A DNA stretch of 13,708 bases from Bacteroidota bacterium. Lineage in GTDB: Bacteria > Bacteroidota > Bacteroidia > Chitinophagales > Chitinophagaceae. Location of the stretch: positions 1 to 13,708 of the forward strand of contig JAEYUA010000025.1 of NCBI GenBank assembly GCA_023433755.1, given 5' to 3'. How positions within the stretch are numbered: position 1 is the first letter of the stretch; every line of letters starts with the position of its first letter. The position numbers and the translations under genes are program-made. The notes under the pieces are model-generated. The model was not told the origin of the DNA. It ran no database searches and was given only the letters and a program-made list of their open reading frames with translations. Shown in pieces: positions 1-6,679 of the stretch.

Positions 1-112
1 TTGATTTGCAATCTTTCAATTTGAATTGGTATTTCGGAATTGAAATAATCTTCTCACATCTCGCACCTAAAACTGTCCATATAAACATAGGCACATCGCA
101 AACAGAGACCAA

Positions 113-125
113 GCCCCAGAGGGGC
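113..125. repeat. Short GC-rich hairpin (GCCCC-AGA-GGGGC), possible dispersed repeat
   Basis: A perfect 5-bp stem with a 3-base loop stands out in an AT-rich spacer and is followed by GACATATC. The shape resembles short palindromic intergenic repeats that I associate with Bacteroidota genomes. I cannot count copies from one window. It could also take part in ending the SNF2 transcript, but no T-run follows it on the minus strand. Confidence 0.35.
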
Positions 126-142
126 GACATATCAAATTGAAA

Positions 143-177
143 AGCCGCGAGCTTTTAGCTGCGAGCTGCGAGACGAT
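143..177. repeat. Heptamer tandem repeat block A (AGCTGCG-type, 5 degenerate units)
   Basis: Read in 7-base steps from 143, the units are AGCCGCG, AGCTTTT, AGCTGCG, AGCTGCG and AGACGAT. Two adjacent units are identical and the rest keep the AG start. The same AGCTNNN frame returns in block B about 55 bases further on. It resembles the heptanucleotide short tandem repeats known from cyanobacteria in form only; no common origin is claimed. Confidence 0.7.
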
Positions 178-230
178 AAACCCGAAGTAAGCAAACCCAG
201 TTTACGAAATGCATATCCGCATAAGGTCTT

Positions 231-282
231 GCAGCTTGCAGCTAGTAGCTAGTAGCTAGTAGCTAGCAGCTTGCCGCTTGCC
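231..282. repeat. Heptamer tandem repeat block B (AGCTAGT-type, about 7 units)
   Basis: From 233 the 7-base units are AGCTTGC, AGCTAGT (three times in a row), AGCTAGC, AGCTTGC and CGCTTGC. The central units are identical and the outer ones are degenerate, with AGCTTGC on both sides of the core. The array ends one base before the stop codon of the SNF2 helicase gene, whose last codons are not part of the repeat. Each unit contains the palindrome AGCT, so both strands can fold back at many registers. Confidence 0.85.
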
Positions 283-283
283 C

Positions 284-3200
284 CTAACTAAACAAATACT
301 CCACATCCTCCTTGCTCAGCGCTTTCACAAACGTAGCATCATCGGCTATAAGATCTTTGGCGAGTGCTCTTTTCTTTTCCTGCAACTGCATGATCTTATC
401 CTCGATCGTATCCTTACAGATCATGCGATAAGCGAAAATGTTTTTAGTCTGACCAATACGGTGTGTACGGTCAATAGCCTGTTGTTCAACCGCAGGATTC
501 CACCAGGGATCCACAATGTAAACATAGTCGGCAGCGGTGAGGTTGAGACCCACACCACCTGCCTTCAATGAAATCAAAAACACTCTTGTCTCTTCATCAT
601 TCTGGAAAGCCTGGATGGCTTTTTCACGGTCAGGAGCACTGGTGCTTCCGTCAAAATATTCAAACTTCACCCCTTGCGCAGTTAGCTTTTCCCTGATCAG
701 GGCCAGCATGCCCAGGAATTGTGAAAAGATCAGTGCCTTGTGGTTGCCAATGTTCTCGGTGATCTCTCTTGACAGCTCTTCGAGCTTGATGGAATGGTTC
801 GGAAATTTTTCTTCTTCATTCAGTATGGCAGGGGAATCACAGATCTGCCGGAGCTTCATCAGTCCCTGCAGAATGGTAAGCTGTGAACGCTGGATGCCCT
901 GCTCTTCAATGGTGCCCATGATCTTCGCTCGGAAATCGTTGCGGTAGGCATCATAGATCCTTCTTTGTTCATCTTCCATTTCGCAGAATAAAATGGTTTC
1001 TGTTTTATCAGGGAGATCCCTTGCCACCTGCTCTTTTGTTCTTCTTAAAATAAAAGGGTATAATATTTTTTTGAGGTGCTCTTTTTGTTCTTTCTCCCCG
1101 AATTTATCAATGGGAATGGCAAACTCCTGCCTGAAAAATTCCATGGAACCCAGCATGCCCGGGTTCAGGAAATTCATTTGGGCGTAAATGTCAAACGTGT
1201 TGTTCTGTAATGGAGTACCGCTCATGCATAAACGATGTTTGGCATTAAGCAATGAAGCTGCCTTGGTTACCTTGCTGGATGGATTTTTGATCGCCTGCGA
1301 TTCATCAAGTATCACATAGTCCAATCGCATTTGGGTGAATAGTTTGATATCACTTCTTAAGGTACCATAAGTGGTAATGATCACATGATGCCGGGTCAAC
1401 TCGCCAACATCCCTGGTACGCAAGGGACCATGGTGAATGTAGTATTCAAGTGAAGGTGTGAACTTTTTGATCTCGTTCTCCCAGTTATAGATCAGCGTAG
1501 TGGGACAAACCACCAGCGCTACCATATCACCATCATACTGCTCAAAATAAAATTGCAGGAAGCTCAGGGCCTGTACGGTTTTACCCAAACCCATGTCATC
1601 GGCAAGTATTCCACCCCAGCTTACATCGTGCAGGTAGTTGAGCCACTGAAATCCTGCAACCTGGTAAGGTCGGAGAATTTCCTCCAGGTTACCCGGGGCG
1701 GGCACTTCCCTGATTTTATCGAATTCACGGATGCGTTCATATTTCTCTTCCAACTGAATGGTAAGTTCCTCCGCATTGCGGTTCTCATACAATTCATCAA
1801 TCACACTCAGGTGGTAGCGTGAAAGCTTAAGCTTATCGCCGCGGCCTTCGCCCACACGGAAAAGCAGGGAATATTTTTTCAGCCATTCTTCAGGCAAAAT
1901 TCCAAGGGTGCCGTCGTTAAGCTGGACAAACTGCTGTTTATTCGCTAAAGCTTTTTTTACTTCAGCCACATTCACTTTCTGGTCACCAAAAAGAATATCC
2001 ACCTTGGCATCAAACCAGTCTGTATGGCTGCTGATATAAATATGCGTGGTGGGTTTGGCTGTATTGAAACGGAAATTCTTTAAAGATTCAAAACCATAAA
2101 CCTGGGTTTTGGCTTCGTTCATGGCGTCTACAAAAAGGAAGAACCAGTTGTTGCGTAAAACCTCGGCGCCCTTCAATGCCAGTGCCGCGCCATCATCATA
2201 ACTGATAAAGTTTGAGTGAAGCGTGCGCAGTTTTTCAATAAACTCCTGCTCTGCTTCGCGGTTGCGGTGAACTATGATCACTTTATCACCATGCGGTATC
2301 ACCATCTGGTCCTTGTCCTTTGCCTTGGTATCATATCCCTTGTAATTGAATATGGGCTGGAATACCAGGTACTCGCCTTTCTCCTGCAGGTAGAGTTTAG
2401 CATCCGGCTGGCCGTCTTTGATCTCCGAAACCAGGCTGCGGTCGAAATCAACCTTGTATTCCCTGGCTAGGGGCATCAGGATCTTACTAAGGGTAAGGGG
2501 CCATTCATCATTTTTCACTTTCATGATGCTGCCCGGCAAAAACTGTTCTGCGATCTCGATCGCTTCTGTATTCTCCCAGAGGTAAAGCTGGTGATTATAT
2601 AAAAAAAGAAGGGAAGACTTTACTTCGTTTTCATTGAGCATGTGGGCAACGGCACCCGGACGAACAAAACATTCCACCACGTAATTCTTTCCACTGGTGA
2701 TCACATTAAACTGGGGAACCAGTAATGAGGGCCCGAGTTCAGCTCTTTCGAGCGATGCCGTCTTGAATGCTTTGCCCGGAGGCAGTATATACATGGCTGC
2801 GGATATTGATTCCGTCAGCAGTTTCTTAAGCTTGGGAAAAAGATATTCGATGATGAGTTTTTTGGTATCGCCTGGAAGTTCATCTTCGTCGTTATGGATG
2901 ATATTCTCCCAGATACCAGAAAAGGGTGAATTGCGGCTTACATATTTGCTGATCTCACTGTCCTGCAATTTGCGTACGACTGTAACCAGGTTCTTATCCT
3001 CATCGCTGTAGGCGTCCACATTTACATAACGTGAGAGATCCAGTTTTTGAACATTGCCTGCAAAATTCGCTTCTTCATCCATCTCGCCTTCCACCAGGTC
3101 AACCGTAAAGAAAGGATAGGCTTTTTTGTTGAAATTGATCACCACTCCCAGTCTTTTGGTGATCTGCTGCTCACGTGGCGCGGGCTCTTCTTCTTCAACC

Positions 3201-4036
3201 GTTGTAATATTTTCGAATCGGGGTTTTGCCAGTGGCTGCGGTGTTACAATCCTTTTGATGGAAGGATCCAGCACACGCAGGTAGGGTTTACCATCTTTAT
3301 AATTGAATTCGAATTTCCCGCGGAGGTCATCATCAAGCGAATAACCGTAAGCTTCGAGTAATTTATTTTTTTCTTTATCCCAGTTGCGGATCGTTTCAAA
3401 AAAATGCTGGCCCTTTGTATAAAGCAGGTGAAGAAAAACGATAACCTTGGGAAGGTTCAGCAGGTGTTCCGTATCCTGGTAATCACTGCTGGTATCAAAA
3501 TTCCTTTCTTCGTTGCGGCGGATGATTACAGAAAAATCCTGGCCGTCAATGGTAACCGTAGCTTTTACTGTTTCATCTTTAGCGGATTCAATAACAGGCT
3601 TGTTGTTCTTCAGGTAATTCTCCGCTTCCGTAACAATATCATGGCTGGCCAGTAACTGGATGGTACGCAGTTCAATGGCTTTCATCTTTGCCACTGTATG
3701 TTTCTGATCATAAACCGTATCGCCTGCTTTCAACTGTCCCCGGTCAATCATTTCCTGGAGGCGGATCAATGCCGCTGCCTCATGCCTGCATATATCGCCC
3801 AGGTTATAAGGACAGGCGCATCGCATGGACACGCTTTTCGGATCCTTGTAATTAGTTACATAAACCTTGTAATAGGTAGCGTAGTTGTCGTCCTTTACAC
3901 GGAAAACAACCGATCCAAACAGGTCGTCGTGTTCAACCAGGTCAACAAATCCGATGGCATGGATTTTCTTTCCCCTCCGGATTACTTCATCACTGCCGTG
4001 TGTGTAAACGTATTTTAAAAGATGTGGTAAAGCCAA
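284..4036 (-). CDS. SWIM zinc-finger SNF2-family DNA-dependent ATPase/helicase
   Basis: A 1250-residue SWI2/SNF2 ATPase expected to move along double-stranded DNA and remodel protein-DNA or polymerase-DNA complexes in the cytoplasm. Near the N-terminus a SWIM zinc finger is visible: Cys73-x-Cys75 and Cys83-x-His85. A long region (about 90-780) has no motif I recognise. The SNF2 core starts with LRPYQ at 788-792, Walker A DDMGLGKT at 813-820 and a DESQ (DEAH-type) box at 911-914. The C-terminal helicase lobe has SLKAGGVGLNLT at 1156-1167 and HRIGQ at 1192-1196. All core motifs look intact. The start codon is TTG: an in-frame TAA lies five codons upstream and no ATG occurs near the N-terminus, while GGAAA precedes it as a weak ribosome site. 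A 145-base gap separates it from comB. The family includes general transcription-recycling and defence-associated members; nothing nearby points to defence. Confidence 0.95.
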   Translation of the reverse strand: MALPHLLKYVYTHGSDEVIRRGKKIHAIGFVDLVEHDDLFGSVVFRVKDDNYATYYKVYVTNYKDPKSVSMRCACPYNLGDICRHEAAALIRLQEMIDRGQLKAGDTVYDQKHTVAKMKAIELRTIQLLASHDIVTEAENYLKNNKPVIESAKDETVKATVTIDGQDFSVIIRRNEERNFDTSSDYQDTEHLLNLPKVIVFLHLLYTKGQHFFETIRNWDKEKNKLLEAYGYSLDDDLRGKFEFNYKDGKPYLRVLDPSIKRIVTPQPLAKPRFENITTVEEEEPAPREQQITKRLGVVINFNKKAYPFFTVDLVEGEMDEEANFAGNVQKLDLSRYVNVDAYSDEDKNLVTVVRKLQDSEISKYVSRNSPFSGIWENIIHNDEDELPGDTKKLIIEYLFPKLKKLLTESISAAMYILPPGKAFKTASLERAELGPSLLVPQFNVITSGKNYVVECFVRPGAVAHMLNENEVKSSLLFLYNHQLYLWENTEAIEIAEQFLPGSIMKVKNDEWPLTLSKILMPLAREYKVDFDRSLVSEIKDGQPDAKLYLQEKGEYLVFQPIFNYKGYDTKAKDKDQMVIPHGDKVIIVHRNREAEQEFIEKLRTLHSNFISYDDGAALALKGAEVLRNNWFFLFVDAMNEAKTQVYGFESLKNFRFNTAKPTTHIYISSHTDWFDAKVDILFGDQKVNVAEVKKALANKQQFVQLNDGTLGILPEEWLKKYSLLFRVGEGRGDKLKLSRYHLSVIDELYENRNAEELTIQLEEKYERIREFDKIREVPAPGNLEEILRPYQVAGFQWLNYLHDVSWGGILADDMGLGKTVQALSFLQFYFEQYDGDMVALVVCPTTLIYNWENEIKKFTPSLEYYIHHGPLRTRDVGELTRHHVIITTYGTLRSDIKLFTQMRLDYVILDESQAIKNPSSKVTKAASLLNAKHRLCMSGTPLQNNTFDIYAQMNFLNPGMLGSMEFFRQEFAIPIDKFGEKEQKEHLKKILYPFILRRTKEQVARDLPDKTETILFCEMEDEQRRIYDAYRNDFRAKIMGTIEEQGIQRSQLTILQGLMKLRQICDSPAILNEEEKFPNHSIKLEELSREITENIGNHKALIFSQFLGMLALIREKLTAQGVKFEYFDGSTSAPDREKAIQAFQNDEETRVFLISLKAGGVGLNLTAADYVYIVDPWWNPAVEQQAIDRTHRIGQTKNIFAYRMICKDTIEDKIMQLQEKKRALAKDLIADDATFVKALSKEDVEYLFS

Positions 4037-4107
4037 GCGTTTCCAGATTTAAAATTGCATAGCTGAACAGAAATATTCAACACCATTGATCAGAAATGGG
4101 CAATCTG

Positions 4108-4115
4108 CAAAAGTA
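4108..4115 (-). promoter_or_regulatory. Candidate Bacteroidota -7 promoter element for the SNF2 gene
   Basis: On the minus strand this reads TACTTTTG, a full match to the Bacteroidota -7 consensus TAnnTTTG. It lies 71 bases upstream of the TTG start. The -33 region only offers a weak GTTTT about 17 bases further upstream. If used, transcription would start near 4101 with a leader of about 65 bases. The motif is short and could arise by chance in AT-rich DNA. Confidence 0.4.
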
Positions 4116-4181
4116 ACAGAATCATTTTCAGAAAACCTGATGTTTTTCTTTATTTCTAAGTTAAAAGGCGGGTTGCAGGTC

Positions 4182-4916
4182 TTAGGAAATCCTGCGGGTT
4201 ATGAGCTTCCCGCCCTCGTATTCCGGCAGAATGTTGGCCAGGTTGGGTGTCAGGCAATGGCGGATGTCTTTCTCCAGTCCAAAATTGATCAGCCTGTGAT
4301 AGTGGGAGGCTTCATTTTTCTTCATGAATCCAAACAAATCTTTTTTACCTGAATGGTAGAGGTTCTCCGCAATCCTTGAAGTGTCACAATTGATGGTGAA
4401 GTGATCTTTGATGGCTGCAACTACAGCTCCCGCAAAAAGTGTATCCTCCATATTGGGCTTGTCTTTCCACGCTGCACAACCCAGGATCACATTTTTTTTC
4501 ATGGCCACCAGGTGTTCACATACGGCAGCCAGGTTGAGGAAGGATCCGGTAACGATTTCTGTGGCTCCTTTGGCCAGCGCCATGTGCAATAGCTTGGTTC
4601 CGTTGGTGGTGGTAAGCACCAGTGTTTTACCCTGTATGAATTCACGCGGATATTCGAAAGATGAGTTACCATACTGCAGGCCTTCAGCTACCTGCCCGTC
4701 TCTTTCACCGGCAGTGATACATTCCAGTTCGCGGCCGAGTTGTATGCATCTTTCAACACTGTCTACAGGAATCACTTCCCTGGCGCCATTGTACAAGGCA
4801 GTTGCAATGGTTGATGTGGCCCTCAATACATCTATTACCACAACGATGGTATTGTTTACATCATACAAATGCAAAAGGGCAGGAGAGGCGCAGGTAAAAA
4901 GTGTTGGTTTGTTCAT
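4182..4916 (-). CDS. comB: ComB-like 2-phosphosulfolactate phosphatase family protein
   Basis: A 244-residue member of the ComB family, Mg-dependent phosphatases that convert 2-phosphosulfolactate to sulfolactate, a step of coenzyme M synthesis in archaea. Visible family motifs are DVLRAT (29-34), GERDG (70-74), TTTNGT (102-107) and EDTLFAGA (157-164), and the length is normal for the family. I chose the ATG at 4916 because it overlaps the upstream stop as TGATG, which indicates translational coupling; a GTG seven codons earlier (4937) is the alternative. It is the last gene of a gcvT-SRPBCC-comB unit. Bacteroidota are not expected to make coenzyme M, so the true substrate may be another phosphorylated sulfonate or an unrelated compound. 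Family assignment is firm and substrate is inference. Confidence 0.85.
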   Translation of the reverse strand: MNKPTLFTCASPALLHLYDVNNTIVVVIDVLRATSTIATALYNGAREVIPVDSVERCIQLGRELECITAGERDGQVAEGLQYGNSSFEYPREFIQGKTLVLTTTNGTKLLHMALAKGATEIVTGSFLNLAAVCEHLVAMKKNVILGCAAWKDKPNMEDTLFAGAVVAAIKDHFTINCDTSRIAENLYHSGKKDLFGFMKKNEASHYHRLINFGLEKDIRHCLTPNLANILPEYEGGKLITRRIS

Positions 4917-5389
4917 CAACTTAAAATTTGTTTCCACTGGTTGGATTCGGCAGCCATTTTTATGGCCTGGTTTCTTTGATTCAGCAGGGAGGTCATGTAT
5001 TTTTCGAGATAAAAACGGTTGAGCAGTTTACCCATCATGCCATTCTTCAGTTCATAATGAAACTGGTCGATCATTATGGTACCGTTCTCGATTGGTTTGA
5101 AATAATGTTCATGTTTCATCATACCAAAATCACCTTCCACCTGTTCATCGGTAAAAAAATCAGGCCGCTGCAAGGCAGTGATCTTTACTTTCAGTTTTCT
5201 TTCTTTGAAGAGATGCCGGGCCGCCCAGGTTACGGTATCGCCCTGTTTCATCAGTCCATTGAACGTACCCTCAATAATTTTTTCGCCATAAGCCTTCATG
5301 GATTGTTTGTGCAAGTCAACGCTGAGGCTCAGGTCAAATACCCTCTCCTGTGGCGCTGCAATAAAACTGGTAAGATGAATGAAGGACAT
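4916..5389 (-). CDS. SRPBCC (START/Bet v1-like) ligand-binding family protein
   Basis: 157 residues with the pattern of the SRPBCC fold: an N-terminal strand with the usual apolar-AP-E-VFDL opening (residues 7-20), a central run of alternating hydrophobic strands that would line the cavity (about 50-115), and a long amphipathic C-terminal helix (about 120-150). No signal peptide or membrane segment is seen, so it should be cytoplasmic. Such proteins bind hydrophobic ligands or act as cyclase-like enzymes; no catalytic motif allows a choice. It starts 27 bases after gcvT and its TGA overlaps the comB ATG by one base, so all three are probably on one mRNA. Ligand unknown. Confidence 0.85.
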   Translation of the reverse strand: MSFIHLTSFIAAPQERVFDLSLSVDLHKQSMKAYGEKIIEGTFNGLMKQGDTVTWAARHLFKERKLKVKITALQRPDFFTDEQVEGDFGMMKHEHYFKPIENGTIMIDQFHYELKNGMMGKLLNRFYLEKYMTSLLNQRNQAIKMAAESNQWKQILS

Positions 5390-5416
5390 TGAAAAAATGT
5401 GAGGATGAATGAATGA

Positions 5417-6502
5417 TCAGCTAAATGGGATCTTAACCACTTTAGCCTGCACCAGTTTATCACGCACCTTGATGAATACGGCTTGTTCCATGCCCGCATG
5501 CTCAACGCTCACATAGCCCATGCCTATGGCCTTGTTCAGGGAAGGTGACTGGGTTCCTGAGGTTACATAACCGATTTGTTTGCCTTCTTTATCACAGATC
5601 TCATAACCATGACGGGGAATGCCTTTCTCAACCATTTCAAAACCCACCAGTTTGCGGCTGACTCCTTTTTCTTTCAGATCCTGTATGATGTTTTTGGCAG
5701 TGAAATCCTTGGTGAATTTGGTGATCCAACCCAGGCCGGCTTCCAGCGGATTGGTGGTATCATCAATATCATTTCCATAGAGGCAATAACCCATTTCCAG
5801 GCGAAGGGTGTCCCTTGCAGCAAGGCCAATAGGTTTCAAGCCCTGTGGCCCCCCGGTTTCAAAAATGGAATTCCAGATCTTCTCAGCATTGCCGTTCTTA
5901 TTTTCAAAATAGATTTCTACGCCACCCGCACCGGTATAGCCTGTAGCGCTGATGAGTACATTGTCCACACCATCGAACTTTCCTTTTACGAAAGTGTAAT
6001 ACTTCAGGTTCATGATATCCATTTCAGTTAGAGGCTGTAGGATTTTCGTGGCATTGGGACCCTGAACGGCAAGCAGGCAGGTATCATCAGAGATGTTATG
6101 CATCTCCACGTTTTTATCATTATGCTGACTGATCCAGTTCCAGTCCTTTTCAATATTGGATGCATTCACCACAATCATGTAAACCTTGTTCTCTTCAATA
6201 CAATAGATGAGGAGGTCGTCAATAATTCCGCCTTCATTATTGGGCATGCAACTGTATTGTGCCTTGCCCGCGGTTATTTTGGAAGCATCGTTGGTGGTAA
6301 TCCGCTGGATGAGGTCCAGGGCATTTTCACCTTTCAGGATAAATTCACCCATGTGGCTCACATCAAAAACACCTGCGTTCTTTCTTACAGCCTGGTGCTC
6401 ATCGTTGATGCCGGTATAACTGATCGGCATTTTATAACCTGCGAATTCAGCCATTTTCGCACCCAGTGCTATATGCTTATCCGTGAAAGGAGTGTTCTTC
6501 AT
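5417..6502 (-). CDS. gcvT: Glycine cleavage system T protein (aminomethyltransferase)
   Basis: GcvT takes the aminomethyl group from lipoylated H protein and passes the one-carbon unit to tetrahydrofolate, releasing ammonia. At 361 residues it matches the usual length. Seen in order: the N-terminal FDVSHMGEF motif (46-54), GGIIDDLL (91-98) with the Asp pair that includes the catalytic Asp, VNASN (112-116), the ARDTLRLEMG stretch before residue 240, and the C-terminal GCV_T barrel domain (about 280-357) with the GYVTSGTQSPSL motif. The ATG at 6502 gives the normal MKNTPFTDKH-type N-terminus. No gcvH or gcvP is present in the window, which is common in Bacteroidota where gcv genes are scattered. 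It is first in a unit with the SRPBCC and ComB-like genes. Confidence 0.96.
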   Translation of the reverse strand: MKNTPFTDKHIALGAKMAEFAGYKMPISYTGINDEHQAVRKNAGVFDVSHMGEFILKGENALDLIQRITTNDASKITAGKAQYSCMPNNEGGIIDDLLIYCIEENKVYMIVVNASNIEKDWNWISQHNDKNVEMHNISDDTCLLAVQGPNATKILQPLTEMDIMNLKYYTFVKGKFDGVDNVLISATGYTGAGGVEIYFENKNGNAEKIWNSIFETGGPQGLKPIGLAARDTLRLEMGYCLYGNDIDDTTNPLEAGLGWITKFTKDFTAKNIIQDLKEKGVSRKLVGFEMVEKGIPRHGYEICDKEGKQIGYVTSGTQSPSLNKAIGMGYVSVEHAGMEQAVFIKVRDKLVQAKVVKIPFS

Positions 6503-6520
6503 TACAATTTTTTAGAACGG

Positions 6521-6528
6521 CAAAAATA
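6521..6528 (-). promoter_or_regulatory. Candidate -7 promoter element for gcvT
   Basis: The minus strand reads TATTTTTG, matching TAnnTTTG exactly, 18 bases upstream of the gcvT ATG. A start near 6514 would leave a very short leader. No TTG-type -33 element is found at the expected 19-20 base spacing; that position falls in the arm of the 22-bp inverted repeat (6535-6610). Support is therefore only from the -7 match and location. Confidence 0.35.
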
Positions 6529-6534
6529 AGAAAG

Positions 6535-6610
6535 AGAAACAGAAACAGAGCGGAGAAACAGGGCGGAGTGCGGAGGCCCTCACTCCACTCTCCGCTCTGT
6601 TTCTGTTTCT
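6535..6610. repeat. 22-bp perfect inverted repeat forming a 76-base hairpin
   Basis: Arms 6535-6556 and 6589-6610 are exact reverse complements over 22 bases, enclosing 32 bases. The loop itself pairs again: GGAGTG (6565-6570) with CACTCC (6581-6586). The left arm and loop are built of short repeats: AGAAAC at 6535, 6541 and 6554, and AGNGCGG heptamers at 6547, 6560 and 6567. It sits between the pspC terminator and the gcvT promoter candidate. Possible roles are a backup terminator, an insulator, or a palindromic mobile repeat; the sequence alone does not decide. No direct target-site duplication was recognised next to the arms. Confidence 0.85.
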
Positions 6611-6613
6611 ACT

Positions 6614-6639
6614 AAAAGGGGGCCCCATAAAGAGCCCCC
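6614..6639 (-). terminator. Intrinsic terminator of the padR-pspC transcript
   Basis: On the minus strand GGGGGC (6639-6634) pairs with GCCCCC (6623-6618) across a 10-base loop and is followed at once by TTTT (6617-6614). It lies 41 bases beyond the pspC stop codon in the direction of pspC transcription. The T-run is short, and the plus-strand side has no T-run, so it should act for the minus strand only. Confidence 0.7.
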
Positions 6640-6640
6640 G

Positions 6641-6664
6641 GTTGTCCGCCGGTGGCGGACCAAC
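6641..6664. repeat. Strong hairpin just after the pspC stop codon
   Basis: TCCGCC (6645-6650) and GGCGGA (6654-6659) pair across a GGT loop, and GTTG (6641-6644) pairs with CAAC (6661-6664) after a one-base bulge, giving a 10-bp stem. No T-run follows on either strand, so it is not itself a terminator. It may protect the 3' end of the pspC mRNA or be a copy of a dispersed palindromic repeat; copy number across a genome would tell. Confidence 0.6.
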
Positions 6665-6679
6665 TTCAACCAAATTAAA

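Larger units (their letters stand above)
1..283. other. Non-coding spacer downstream of the SNF2 helicase gene
   Basis: No convincing coding region is seen on either strand here. The left part (about 1-110) is AT-rich without recognisable structure. It is followed by a short GC-rich hairpin (113-125) and two blocks of AGCT-based heptamer repeats (143-177 and 231-282), listed separately. No intrinsic terminator with a T-run was found after the helicase stop codon on the minus strand, so how that transcript ends is unclear. The left neighbour is outside the window. Confidence 0.6.

Noticed and set aside
16..140. 9-base inverted repeat TCAATTTGA (16-24) and TCAAATTGA (132-140)
   Set aside because: AT-rich and separated by 107 bases; expected by chance in such sequence, and no element between the arms looks mobile.
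143..282. CRISPR-like array
   Set aside because: The repeat unit is only 7 bases with no spacers and no cas genes nearby; it is a simple tandem repeat.
284..4036. SNF2 helicase as part of a DISARM-like or other defence island
   Set aside because: No methylase, nuclease, DUF1998 or other defence partner lies nearby; the neighbours are metabolic and envelope genes.
4175..4195. Stem GCAGG/CCTGC over the comB stop codon as a terminator
   Set aside because: Five base pairs with an 11-base loop, and the TTTT comes eight bases after the stem; too weak to call.
4408..5022. Long plus-strand open frame opposite comB and the SRPBCC gene
   Set aside because: It lies fully opposite two recognisable genes, shows no domain, and its composition is that of an antisense shadow; the same holds for the other plus-strand frames opposite minus-strand genes.
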